Assembly (NCBI GenBank): GCA_039000515.1
Contig: JBCFYV010001001.1
Coordinates: 13,009,373-13,073,372 of the forward strand
Direction of reading: 5' to 3'
DNA: 64,000 bases
From: Timema cristinae
Lineage: Eukaryota; Arthropoda; Insecta; Phasmatodea; Timematidae
The notes beneath the pieces were generated by a model. That model did no database searches, had not been told where the DNA came from, and was given only the letters and a program-made list of their open reading frames with translations. This document shows, in pieces, positions 1 to 10,831 of the stretch. The translations under genes were made by a program, and so were the position numbers. Each line of letters opens with the position of its first letter. Positions within the stretch are counted from its first letter, which is position 1.

Positions 1-140
1 TTTAACATTCGATCTTACTAATTCATATTTCATTAACGTAATTAATGCATGCAGATAACTGAACGTGTATAAAGGTGCAACGGGGAAATTTTAAACAGCT
101 CAAAGTTTGAACAAATATTTTTTTTTAAGTTTCATCTATA

Positions 141-350
141 AGCATATGTTCTAATTACACTAATGAGTAAGGGATGAGGAAGGTTGAAATTAGAGGAAGT
201 GTACTACATTTGGTGAAAGTGAGAGTGGAAAAAGATTTAGGAAAATCACCCTAATACACTCGACTGAGATTTGAACCTCGATTTCTCTGTCATCCGCAGT
301 CTAATCTATTGCAGACAGGTGCCTTAGACCATGTGGCCACTGAACCCGGT
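141..350 (-). repeat. SINE-B copy (tRNA-Leu-like head), old
   Basis: Read on the minus strand, it starts with a tRNA-Leu-like head (GGCCACATGGTCTAAGG, like the A-box region of tRNA-Leu) and a B-box-like GAGGTTCAAATCTC. It continues into the common SINE-B body (ACCCTCAGTACAC, CCACTCTC, CTTCCTCATCC) and is truncated before the usual GTAGTAAGACG end. No clear flanking duplication. Confidence 0.75.
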
Positions 351-1149
351 AACCAAATATTAATTTCAAGATTTTTTTTTTAGCGTAGCTTTAGTAACTT
401 TATTTGATGTGATCAATATGCTATGTGGTATTTTTTCCTATTTTAAATTATATTTTTTAAATTAAATAATTGGTTTTGTAATAATCACGCACACATCATT
501 TAATCCTGTCTGTTATTGTACGAGTAACGTCACCACCAAACAAAGGTTTTTTTTTTTCAACGAGTTAGTTTTATCTGAGAAGTAAAAGTAAAAGGTGTGT
601 CTGACAATTCATAAATGTTGTTCACTTTTATGCGAGGCTATTGTAGGTGCGTTGTGGAGTTGTTGGAGGAGGGAAGGGGGGGGGGGGTAGAATAGTAAAA
701 TGGAAAGTTCGCCCATAACGAGAATCATTTTGTTGACTTTAAGAGGTCAAATGGGTGACAGTGACTGGTTGCTTATTTTACTAGGCGATTGATTTATATC
801 TATTGTGTCCACATTAAAATATAAAGTTGTGACTTATACATCCTCATGAGAAATTTTTATGTGTTGCTCCGTAAATTGATTCAGTGTGAGTTGTCCATTT
901 ATTAAAGCAATTATACCTATCAGTGTTATTATTTATTCAAGTAATTTTTTTTAACATGCACTTTTTGCCCTAACTGGTTATATCAGTATACGAATTATAA
1001 ACTAAATAAAACTAGAACAGACACAGCGTCCAGTCCTCTGAACGTTAATTCATAGTTGTGAAGGGGAAAACTAACATGTCAATTATTATACTTTTTTCAG
1101 TCACTACGGGCACAAAGCGGCAGAATATATACTGCATTCATCCTCCCCT
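351..1149. other. AT-rich stretch without recognised feature
   Basis: No coding signal seen. It contains a run of 12 G at about 676-687 and several T runs. Confidence 0.6.
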
Positions 1150-1665
1150 TAACTTAAGTGTAGCGTACTTTCGGGCGGAAAAAAAGTATTTTTTTTAAAA
1201 TTTTATTAAAACAATTTTAGTTAAAATTAGTATATAGGCACTGGTTTTAACCCTACAAACAAAAAGGCGGTTTTCATTTTCCCACTAAAATTACTTTGAG
1301 GGTACTTTACATAAACTAAAATTTCCCATTTTGATTATATATACACAACTCTCGGACACATGAAATAATTTAAAATGTTTTCATATTTGTAGGAATCTTA
1401 AGAATAAACAACTTTATTTGAAATAATATTTATAATAATTATCCCAATTTATGGAAAAATATATTTTTAATAGAGATTTTGTAAAATGTGAAGTTGAAAT
1501 TGCACAGAATAATAATATGTTTCTATAGCAGTGTATATTATTTCGTGCATGCTGTTTAGTTAAATGCAAATTATCTTTTTACTATTGTTTCTATGAAAAT
1601 GTATTCTATTCGGTCCTACATATCTTAAAAATTATGCGAGAAAGTCTATGTGGTGCACCGTACTA
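1150..1665 (+). repeat. Truncated copy of the 1.5-kb AT-rich dispersed repeat
   Basis: Its right end (GCGAGAAAGTC TATGTGG, about 1637) matches the right end of the element at 21582-23115. The internal GAGGGTACTTTA phrase near 1298 matches the GGGTACTTTA phrase near 22443. Diverged and without the left end. Confidence 0.4.
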
Positions 1666-1666
1666 T

Positions 1667-1953
1667 TTATTTTATATGTGACCCACCTCGGTGGCGTAGT
1701 TGGCTAACGCGCTTGTCGTGTTGAAGCTGACTGCTGAGGACGGGGAGATCGAGGTTCGAATCTCGGTCGGGTGAACTGGGGTGGTTTTTCCTAAATGGTT
1801 TTCCACTCTTCCTCCACGCAAATGAGGGTTCACTTCCTCTAATTTAACCTTCCCAAATCCTAATCCATTAGAGTAATTAGTACTTAAGCGTATAACCCGA
1901 ACGGGTAGTAAGACGCGGTGCTAAATATTATTATTATTATTATTTTATATGTG
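1667..1953 (+). mobile_element. SINE-A, full length, with 14-bp target-site duplication
   Basis: A non-autonomous retrotransposon with an RNA polymerase III promoter in its tRNA-like head: A box TGGCGTAGTTGG at about 1692, B box GGTTCGAATCT at about 1753. The body is followed by the shared 3' segment with hairpin ACCCGAACGGGT (1896-1907) and TAGTAAGACGCGGTGCTAA, then TTA repeats. TTATTTTATATGTG flanks the element exactly at 1667-1680 and 1940-1953, the signature of LINE-type target-primed insertion. Confidence 0.93.
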
Positions 1954-2157
1954 GTTGAATGGTTTCACTTGTTTAAATTTCCCCTTTTTCTAGGTAGAAT
2001 CAAGAAAATATAGCCACGATGGAACGTCTGGTTCGAGCTGTATTACCAACCAAAGCTAGGTTTCATCCCACGGATGACACCTAAATTAAGTAGGTAGGAT
2101 TAAATAGTCAAGTTATTATATATATAAACTGCAATTAAATATCATATTCTTTAAATT

Positions 2158-2255
2158 TAAAAATGAGCCCTGGACACAAATATTGAACCCAGAACCTTTG
2201 GCTTAGGATATCAATGCTCTACCCACTGAGGTGTCAAGGAGTCGTCCCGTGCCCA
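2158..2255 (-). repeat. tRNA-derived SINE-E head fragment
   Basis: On the minus strand, CACCTCAGTGGGTAGAGCA resembles a tRNA A box and TCTGGGTTCAATA a B box, about 40 bases apart. No body or tail is recognised. Related heads lie at about 21030 and 21480. Confidence 0.6.
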
Positions 2256-2508
2256 GGGTATTCTTCCATCATATTTTAAGGTAGAGTCTGTGATGGAAAT
2301 GGTCGATACATATACGTTATCAATTAGAATTCATGCCAGTAAAACCACTTAATAATATTTAAAAAATAATATAAAATGGGAAAATAATTATTATTTAGAA
2401 ATGAAAAACTATAAAATTTAGCTTTTGTCGAATGAAGAAAACAAAAACCTGCAATTAAATCCTAGTTAAAGCGTGTTCTTATTTTTATTATTCCGGTTAA
2501 TCGGTTGT

Positions 2509-2583
2509 ACGATGGGCTCTCCTGAGCTTATAACCTGAATGGGTAGTAAGATTGGTATTAAATAAATAATAACGATGGGCTCT
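2509..2583 (+). mobile_element. Minimal 3'-end-only SINE/LINE insertion (51 bp) with 12-bp duplication
   Basis: ACGATGGGCTCT occurs at 2509-2520 and again at 2572-2583. The 51 bases between are only the last part of the SINE-A/B/C 3' segment (TTATAACCTGAATGGGTAG, then GTAAGATTGGTATTAAA) and a TAAATAA tail. This is an extreme 5' truncation of an element that uses this 3' end. Confidence 0.85.
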
Positions 2584-3781
2584 TAAATAGCCAACTAAAA
2601 AAAAATAAAGCTATCTTGCGATTCTTACCCTTAATATAGTAAAATAATTGAGTGAAAACATATAATAAAAATGTATAAATATTTTCACCATACATTCTAC
2701 TTGTGTGTACCATGGCGCGGACATGATATTACTAAAATAAGTGTAGATCTAATAATAATTATAATGGTTTTGATATTAATGATAGTGAAATTGTCGGCTA
2801 TATACTCTTATATAAAAATATGTTAATGGGAACATGTTTTTCCTGTCCAAAGAACTACTTTTTGTTTTTATGAAGGTTATTATTATTTTAGTGATACCTT
2901 TTCAATAAGACCATAATTTTATAGAATGTTGAAAGAAGCCGACGATGGTTTTGGACTATATTTTTTTTGGTGGGTTGCACTTATTACTAATAAACGTACA
3001 CAGTATATAACTCCAGGTTAATCTCTACGTAACCTAATCACGAAGACCACACGCATTCCGACTGGGTAAAAGTGTTCGTTCTTTACCTTTTAGTATTCAT
3101 GTACGGCACGTATTCATTCATTTCATTGCAAATTAAATCCCGCTTATTCTCATTAGCGGCTAATGACTCAAGTGGTAGATGAGAGAGGGGTGTGGGGAGG
3201 AAAGGAGGTGCTGTAATTAAAATCTACACTGATGAAAGTAATTAACACAGCAAGCCCACAAACAACACTCAGCTTCATGGGGTGCGCTAGTGACGGACGC
3301 TTTCTTGTCAGACGTGTTCATCTCAAGGAAAAAAAAAAAATGACTTAGGGCATCACTTTTAGTTTGCAGGTCTCTCGGTAGGGTATTTACTAAATAAATA
3401 GGCGTTCCCGGGGAATATTTTTATCTCCTTGGTATAAATGATTCAATATCTTTAGATTCCACACGATGTCCTGCTGGGGAAATGTTGAACTAATTGAACT
3501 CTCTCGCTTTTTCACTCAGTTAAATACGTATATGGATTTACACGCTATTTGTTTAAATCTTTTATTTGAAGATAAGTGTTTTAATCTTTAGACAAAGTTT
3601 CTAATCAATAGTGGCAAAATCACTTTTCACCCACTAAAATGGCTGTAAGATTTGAGCCGCATGAAGATAACAAATATCTAATATCATAATATAAATATAA
3701 AATATTTGCTTTAATGAATATTACGTACCGGTATTTTAATGATGGAAGAGAGATTTGAGAACTTAGAGATGTCCATCCGAA
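2584..3781. other. AT-rich stretch without recognised feature
   Basis: I see no convincing coding frame or repeat family here. A G-rich purine stretch lies near 3180-3210 and an A run near 3328-3340. Confidence 0.6.
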
Positions 3782-3799
3782 TTGAAAAAAAGTAAACCT

Positions 3800-3887
3800 A
3801 GAGCTATAATCTCGACTAGCATTGCGATCTCACCAAATCGTGCCCCAACCCCGAAAGGGGTTGCAGCCCATGAGTTGGAAACCACTG
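3800..3887 (-). mobile_element. hAT-like terminal sequence (one end only)
   Basis: Read on the minus strand from 3887: CAGTGGTTTCCAACTCATGG followed by GCTGCAACCCCTTTCGGGG. This is the usual form of hAT-family terminal repeats (CAGTGGTTCYCAA... then CCCC/GGGG). The partner end was not found, so only a fragment can be claimed. Confidence 0.5.
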
Positions 3888-4011
3888 CTTTAGTTCTTGA
3901 TTCTATTTTTAATACTACGGCCAGCATAATGCATATTAAGGATATAATCTATGGAACAGGGCTATTAATGGAGAGAGAAAACGCTACTGCATTATTAGTT
4001 TTTTTCTTACC

Positions 4012-4252
4012 TCTGCGTCTTACTAACCGTTCAGGTTTTACACTTATGCACTAATTACTCTAATGGTTTTAGGGATTAAGAAGGTTATATTTAGAGGAAT
4101 TGTACCCACATACTGGAGGAAGAGTGGAAAACCACTTTGGAAAAAACATCCTCAATACACCAAACCGAGATTCGAACCTCAATCTCCCCGTCATTGACAA
4201 TTTAGTCTAGTGAAAGAGTAGCACCTTAGACCATGCGGCCACCGAAGCAGGT
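4012..4252 (-). repeat. SINE-B copy, nearly full length
   Basis: Minus-strand head GGTGGCCGCATGGTCTAAGG (tRNA-Leu-like), B box GAGGTTCGAATCTCGG, body with CCACTCTTCCTCCA, and the 3' part GTAAAACCTGAACGGTTAGT AAGACGCAG. Tail repeats are short and no clear duplication is seen. Confidence 0.8.
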
Positions 4253-4659
4253 TAGTACTTATTGAAAGGAGCGCATGCATAGATATGTATTCATACAGTT
4301 TTTATTATGAAAATACTATTTTAAGGTAAAATAAATAAAACCTTTATTTAGTGGATATGTTTAGTGTATTTTTCTAAACAACGGTATATCCACATTTCTA
4401 GAATACTTTTCATGGAAATCACGTAGCTTTATCATAAACCTTGAAATTAAAATAAATCCTTACCAAACTTCAGGAACCCCATGAAAAGTATTCTAAGACT
4501 GTTGAGACACTATTGTGAGTAGAAAAGTAAATTATTTGCGTCTACTGGAGCGATACTTTGTCAATTTTTTTCTACAAAAGTTTTAACATTATAGAAAATT
4601 CAAAAATATAGTAAGTGTGTCTTAAAATAATGGTAATGGAAGACAACCTAGTGGAAGTT

Positions 4660-5133
4660 TTGTGCATTCAAGGACCGCCGGGACCCTGGAAGTAAGGAAG
4701 TGAAGTTGAAAATTATGAAAAAACAAAAAAAAAAATATATTTTTACTTGTAGGAAATTCCACTTTAGAACTATAAATACAAGAAAAAATAATTTATCAAA
4801 TTAAATGTTTAAATAAAAGTTTATATAATTGCATTGAATTAGTAAATAATAGTTGTTTGATTATTTTTAACATTCTAAACTTCATAATTATTTATAAAAA
4901 CACAATTGTTAAGTTTTCTTTTACTTAAGTTAGTTACATTTTTTTCTATTTTAACTTTATTCTACTTAGGAACGAAATATATATTAGTTTGTTTATTTCA
5001 TATTTAATCTTTTACATTTCAAATCTTTGTATTATTAGTAATCAACAAACACTCTTTAATTAAACTAAACTTCCTGGGATCCTGCGGACCACTAGATAGA
5101 CCACCACGGACCACACATTGATAAACATTGATT
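4660..5133. mobile_element. Possible hAT-like non-autonomous element
   Basis: The right end, read on the minus strand from 5133, is CAATGTTTATCAATGTGTGG then TCCGTGGTGGTC, close to common hAT ends (CAGTGTTTCTCAAAGTGTGG). GGACCGCCGGGACCCTGGAA near 4671 is roughly the inverse of TTCCTGGGATCCTGCGGACC near 5071. The left terminus is unclear and no duplication was found. AT-rich interior without a transposase frame. Confidence 0.4.
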
Positions 5134-5159
5134 TAGACTTTATAACTCTAGTTCTCTTC

Positions 5160-5310
5160 CATCCCACCATAAAGAGGGAGATTAGAATATTAAAACCAAG
5201 CTAAATCCACATGTGATAAAATACTTACAATGCATTCAACCGAGATTATAACTCCTAATCCCCATCAAAAGAGACAAAACCACTTATAAGTTTGTCGCTT
5301 TGAAAATGGA
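5160..5310 (-). repeat. Very degraded SINE-B-like fragment
   Basis: CATTCAACCGAGATTATAAC near 5232 resembles the B-box region of SINE-B in reverse orientation. Most of the rest is too diverged to align by eye. Confidence 0.25.
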
Positions 5311-5317
5311 TTCACCC

Positions 5318-5898
5318 AGTGCGTCTTGCGTATCGCGTCTGCGACCACAAACGTGCGGTGGTGAGACGCAGACGCGGGCTACAGTGTTTCCCTAGACGCG
5401 TCTCTTGGTCGCCAGTCGTGGGTAATTTTATGTGCGGTACAGATCGTTTCTCAGTTATCAAAGTTTTTCAATTGTGTTTTATTTAATGTTCCGTGTTAAT
5501 TTGGTATTTTGGAATAGTGTGGATAAAAAATACTGACTTGGTGACCAACTATTTATGAGATCTCTTTCCATGCGTTGCCCTTAACATGTTGGTCCCCATA
5601 CACTGGCGAAGATATATCAAAAATTGATGGGTGCTTTTCTACCTCTACAATAAAATATTCATTGTCTACTATGGAGAAACTTCTGACCATTTTCAAAATC
5701 AGCCCAATCAAATACAAATCTAAATATAACTCTACTAAAACACACGCTTGCTTGGTGGGCAGTGTGGATGCAGACGCAATGTAGAGACGCGGGACGCTCA
5801 CTCTGGTCGCCAGTCGCAGTCGCCTTGAAGGAACTGGCCACATAACAAACTATGGAAACCAGTCCAGTCGCAGACGCGAGACGCGCCGAGGGAATCGT
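5318..5898. mobile_element. CpG-rich GACGC inverted-repeat element
   Basis: Two CpG-rich arms (about 5318-5425 and 5765-5898) flank an AT-rich core. GCGTATCGCGTCTGCGAC on the left is inverted as GTCGCAGACGCGAGACGC on the right, and GGTCGCCAGTCG occurs in both arms in the same orientation. An internal CAGTGTTTCCCTAGACGCG at 5382 looks like a hAT terminus whose partner could be CGCGCCGAGGGAATC near 5883. Likely a non-autonomous DNA transposon with subterminal GACGC repeats. Confidence 0.5.
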
Positions 5899-6026
5899 AC
5901 CTTTCATAATTTGATGACCACCATGGATATGAGTGTTAGCGAAACATGTCTGGTTCTAATTTAAGTTAGTTTGTATGTAGTGTGATTGTATGATATAACT
6001 GCTAAGTTTAATAACAGTCCAAATAT

Positions 6027-6674
6027 CAGGGCTGTCCTTAGTGAACTTGGTGCTCTGGGCAAACTTTGTCTGTGGGGTCCCCGGTTACCTATCTCATTCC
6101 CCCCTCGTTCCCCTCTCAAAAAACTGAACAGTTAATTTTTGTTTAAGCTAATTACATAGTTTGCACCTGTAGCCTATACCAATCGTAAGACTTATAATAT
6201 GTTATCAGTAAATGCCCTAAAAGCTAAATACATGCCATGTTTTTATACTCATAAGTGTTGATTTCTCCTCAATCCTTAGTTATATTTTCTTCCCCGAGGA
6301 ACTCGATATGTATGCAAGTACAAAAAAAAAACTATGCCAAGTTTGAATTAAATTGGTCAATGCGTTCAAAATATATAATGGAATCTCCACGACAGACAGA
6401 CAAATGCCAATCGGTGGAGTTAAAACGGAGAGCTCGTTTCACTCGTTCAATAAATCAAACCACAAGATTATGTTTTATTTGATTTAACACTGTGATAATA
6501 TCTGCTAGAATGAATATATAGATAGTCTACTATACGAGATTGCAATTAGAAATTTCCCATCCCAACTGGTTTTTTACCCTTTGTCATCTAAGCAAGCGCC
6601 CCCCCTCCTACCCCACCATCGATTTTCCGACAAATCGCAGCCCCACCGTTTTCTTACCACTAAGGTTGGTCCTG
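6027..6674. mobile_element. hAT-like non-autonomous element, about 650 bp
   Basis: The left end CAGGGCTGTCCTTAGTG (6027) and the inverse of the right end, CAGGACCAACCTTAGTG (from 6674), agree at most positions and match hAT terminal style. Flanks CCAAATAT and CTTAGAAT agree at only 4 of 8 bases, so a duplication is not established. No transposase frame inside. Confidence 0.5.
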
Positions 6675-7603
6675 CTTAGAATTAAAACAGTTAATTAAAA
6701 TTCAATGTTTAGTTTCACTTAAAATATATCTGTCTTTAACATCGTTAGAATCACGTTATTTAAAACGAAATTTTCAAGTTATGAAACGTCTATAGTTTTT
6801 GTTTAATTAATTTGACGACCTTAACTTTTATATTTAAACATATCTCGTAATAATGTCATAAAAAGTCAAAGATTAATATCTTACTTGGAGGCCATGTAGA
6901 TGTTCGATCAGTTAAATATACGAACAAATTGATCATAAATCTGACAACCATGATCTTTGTGACGTTTGAACTACATAAACTATCAAAACATCAGTCGCTA
7001 TATAACTTTAAAGCTGCAATTGAAAAAACCACGGAGTACCTTTCTTTGCTACATGTACGTTTTTATATATCTTGCTACCAGTTTTTAAATGTATACAATT
7101 ATTATATAGCGGTCGCAGATCTCATTTCATTTTATTGGCCATCTCGGCTTGTATCGTTCGGTTTACTGCTGAACGATGTTTTCTCTAGTCATTTGTAATG
7201 CAACATCTTTTAAACCAATTATGTTTTACATCATAACCACATAAAACAGAATGGATAAAATATGAGTTCTAAACTTCTGTTTTCAGAAATGCGAATGTGT
7301 GGATGGTGAAAAGAGGGTACATACACTCTGATTTTAATAGGAAGTCTCTTATATGATGGTTAGAAATGTTATTAGAACTGCTTTTACACGTATTCGCACG
7401 TTGAGTCCAATGTCTATAAAATTACACTAATATAGCGAAATGTTATCAATATTGGCCACAACAAAATATGTTTGTATTTTATTAAAAATAGTGCCTATGA
7501 AAATTGAACCGTACCGAGAGACTAAGGGTTAAATCTCTCTTCTACCCCATATCCATGGAAAGTATTAATAATAATTTATTTGTAAACTACTCCTCAATGC
7601 CTA
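6675..7603. other. AT-rich stretch without recognised feature
   Basis: An 89-codon frame at 6929-7198 was considered. It has no recognisable motif and ordinary composition. Nothing else supported. Confidence 0.5.
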
Positions 7604-7859
7604 ACACAGGGTGGCCCACGGAAAATTAGCCTGCCTCCTATATCCTCAGCAGGTGCCTCACTCTGAATTGGAGGAGGTCAATCCCCTTCCACCATATTGT
7701 GACATGAAGAATGAGTCAATAAAGTTTTAGACAAGCAGTTCACTTGCTCATTCTTTATGTCACAATATGGGTGGAAGGGGATTGACCTCCTCCAATTCAG
7801 AGTGAGGCGCCTGCTGAGGATATAGGAGGCGAGCTACTTTTCTGTGGGCCACCCTGTGT
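7604..7859. mobile_element. 256-bp palindromic MITE (CACAGGGTGGCCCAC ends)
   Basis: ACACAGGGTGGCCCACGG at 7604 is mirrored by CTGTGGGCCACCCTGTGT ending at 7859. Both arms continue as inverted copies (ATATCCTCAGCAGG..., GGAGGAGGTCAATCCCCTTC, CATATTGTGACAT) almost to the centre near 7730. Flanks read CTAA on the left and TAAC on the right, compatible with a TAA (Harbinger-like) or TA (Tc1/mariner-like) duplication. No coding capacity. Confidence 0.8.
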
Positions 7860-9061
7860 AACAGATTATCTCCATCAATATTGTAGAAATGGTAAAACCC
7901 ACGATTTGAACTACACTAAGATGTATTTAATGTTAAAAAGAAAGTATTGTCATCCCTTGTTGTGGGATTCTACCACAAGCCCCTGCAGGTATACCTCCCA
8001 CTTTGCCAACGCTCCAAATACATTTTCGGATACTGCGCTGAGATATTTTGTGGTTTTACGTCAAATTAAAGTGATTTTTTTATATGTTGTATATTTACAA
8101 ATAAAACAAATAATGGATATCATAACCATGTTAGTGAAAATAATATCATTTTGTGAACAATAGATAATTATATTTAATAAAAAAAAGGGTCACCAAAGTT
8201 CTGATCCAGTGACTATCAATCTTTATACCTTGCTGGCACCCTTTTATAAATTCATTATATAATACATTCACGACCTTAGTTTACTTGGATGACAGCTCAA
8301 AAAGTTACTAGAAATAGTCCCCAATGTATCTCTACGCCAACAGCTGATATCTATCACTTTGGATAACTGTAATAGAAACGTTTGGTAATGTATGAATTTG
8401 ATAGTTAACCACAGTAATTTAAGCCAATATTATTTATATATTTATTTTAGGTTGGGCACAAAGTTTATTTATAGTTTTACTCCACTTAAAAAAATAATAT
8501 TCACATCACTTTGACAAAAGGTCTAACGAATATAGCTTCAAAATGGCGACCAACGAATTTAAACCATGTGATTGAACGTGACGGAAACAAGCTCTCTACA
8601 ATGATGCACCCACGCAGTGGATAGAAACATTTTATTTAGTTAAATAATTTGAAATATGATGAAATAATCATAAAATAACTCAATATACATATAAAAAATG
8701 ACAATTATTTTCTCTTTTCCAAGTAAATACTATGCCTGTATTAAAAGGTATTAGTGTATGCACTATATTACACATCATAGATAACATTTCGAAAAGAAAA
8801 ATAAGTAATTTGAGTTGTGTTTAAAATATCGTTTCGGATTGGGTAAAAATAGATTATTAAAAATTATGAAACAGTGTATGATTGCTTAAGTTTGTGTAAT
8901 TTTAAATGTAAAATATAACATGTAAATAAAAAACTTAACATTCATAACAAAACAATGATCTTCTACAAGTGTTGGCAGCCCAAAACCCAAACATATGATT
9001 TTTGAACTGTCATCCAGGTAAAAACCTATCTAAAACAGACTCTATGTGTAGGCATTTATGT
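7860..9061. other. AT-rich stretch without recognised feature
   Basis: No supported gene. An 85-codon frame at 7906-8163 has no recognisable domain. Confidence 0.5.
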
Positions 9062-9336
9062 GGATGCTCTTTTTTATACATTCCTCTATGTGAAGGATCA
9101 CTTTGAAACATCCCTCTTTGCGGGGATCTCTTTTATACATCCCTCTTTGTGAAGGATCTCTTTTATACATCCATATTTGTGAAGGATCTCTTGATACCTC
9201 CCTATATGAGGAGGATCCCTTTGATGCATTCCCTCTTTGTGGAGGATCTTTTTTATACATCTATATTTGTAGAGGATCTTTTTTATACATCCCTCTTTGT
9301 GCAGGATCTCTCTTATACATCCTCTGTACGCGAGGA
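9062..9336 (+). repeat. 30-bp minisatellite, about nine units
   Basis: Units of 29-32 bp, typically GGATCTCTTTTATACATCCC then TCTTTGTGAA, repeat about nine times with point changes. Because 30 is a multiple of three, frames on both strands remain open through it. The plus frame encodes a ten-residue repeat of the type EGSLLYIPLC. Confidence 0.9.
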
Positions 9337-9904
9337 ATACCTTTGAATAATAAATATATGGATCATGAGATAAGGAAATCTTTATTTAGAAAAAGTAATT
9401 AAAACAAAAATACTCTTTTGTGACTAAAAAAACTACCATAAAAACACGGGAATAAATACATTAATATATATATATATATTATAAGGTACCGGTAAACCCT
9501 TGCGAAACTTTCGCACATTCAACCTTCCTCCCTCCCTCCCATCCCCCCCAAAACAAATTTAGTCTTTTGTTGGGTTTTTGAAATTTAATACTCAGCGAAG
9601 TGTATATACAAAATAGCAAAGAAAGATTATTTTAGGTGATTGACACAAAAATATTGTTAGACATTTCTTTCAACTTAAATTTTAAACAATGTGTTTTAAC
9701 GTAAACCGAGTATGCTAATGTCAGAAGTCAGTAAAAAAAAAATCCTATCCACTGATATCTTATTTATCGCTGTAGGTTTTGTATTAGTTGAGAAAAAGGG
9801 ATGTTGACAACAGACATAATATATAGGATTTTATGACAGAGGAGAATATAATCATCGCACCCCTGTTGAAACTCACTAATCTCATACCTCAAGCTAACCT
9901 GCTT
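9337..9904. other. AT-rich spacer with a short (TA)n tract
   Basis: A short TA run lies near 9462-9479 and a C-rich pyrimidine tract near 9521-9549. No gene seen. Confidence 0.6.
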
Positions 9905-10199
9905 GTCGTAATAAGTAATAATAATAATAATAATAATAATATTTAGCACCGCGTCTTACTACCCGTTCGGGTTATACGCTTTAAGTACTAATTACTCTAA
10001 TGGATTAGGAATTAAGAAGGTTGAATTTAAGGAAGTGAACCCGCATTTGCGTGGAGGGAGAGTGGAAAACCATTTAGGAAAAACCACCCCCAGTTCACCC
10101 GACCGAGATTCGAACCTCGATCTCCCCGTCCTCAGCAGTCAAGCTCAACACGACAAGCGCGTTAGCCAACGACGCCACAGAGGCGGGTCGTAATCAGTA
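9905..10199 (-). mobile_element. SINE-A, full length, inverted, 13-bp duplication
   Basis: On the minus strand: head with GGCGTCGTTGGCTAACGCGC, B box GAGGTTCGAATCTCGG, body, hairpin ACCCGAACGGGT, TAGTAAGACGCGGTGCTAA and an ATT tail. GTCGTAATAAGTA (9905-9917) and GTCGTAATCAGTA (10187-10199) are the duplication, with one mismatch. Confidence 0.93.
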
Positions 10200-10412
10200 G
10201 TATTGAAGTTCAGCTAGTGATAGAAGACGAGGTGGAAGGTATTCCACATGTGATTTAGAATTGTGGCATTCCAAACTGATCCACACGACAGTGTGGACAA
10301 ACTTCACTAAAATACCTTACGCACACCTACATTGTCGTGTTGTGTAGCGTTGTCAGGGTAAGCACAGCTAATTAAAACTGTATCTGTGATTATTAGGTGA
10401 TTGATATCCTCT

Positions 10413-10655
10413 CCGGTGGTCGAAGGTGTCCCTATCGCAATAGACTGGTTTGCTGATGATGGGGTGAGAAGTGATCAAATACTGGGCGGGTGTGCTGACA
10501 GTGATTTATCCCAAATAGGTTTCCACTCTCCTTCTATGCAAATGAGGGTACAATTCCTTTAGATTAACACTACTCATCCACCTATCATTAGTGTAACTAG
10601 TAAATATGCGTAAAAACCTAACGAGTGGTAGCACCTGGTGCTAATAAATAAATAA
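10413..10655 (+). repeat. SINE-B copy, diverged
   Basis: GTGGTCGAAGGTGTC head remnant, then CGCAATAGACTGG, CCACTCTCCTTCTATGCAAA, and GTGGTAGCACCTGGTGCTAA with a TAAA tail. Confidence 0.75.
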
Positions 10656-10831
10656 AAATAATTTGATTTTACCTAATTATTGTTTTTCATGGGAAGCTTT
10701 AATTTTTCCTTTTGCTTTTGTTTTATTATGAATAATTTAAAACACTTGAAAATAACGATACAAGAAGGACCACGCCTAAATTGTTCTTATTTTATAAGTG
10801 AAATATTTAAAACAATAATATAATTATAGGT

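Noticed and set aside
1681..1780. Functional tRNA gene
   Set aside because: A and B boxes are present but the cloverleaf is not complete and the sequence continues into a SINE body with target duplications. The same applies to all other tRNA-like heads here.
3782..4054. 90-codon plus frame
   Set aside because: Spans a hAT terminus and the start of a SINE-B copy. Chance frame.
6929..7198. 89-codon plus frame
   Set aside because: AT-rich chance frame without motif, transcription signal or conservation evidence.
9062..9336. CRISPR-like array
   Set aside because: No unique spacers. Units are directly adjacent and diverged, as in a minisatellite.
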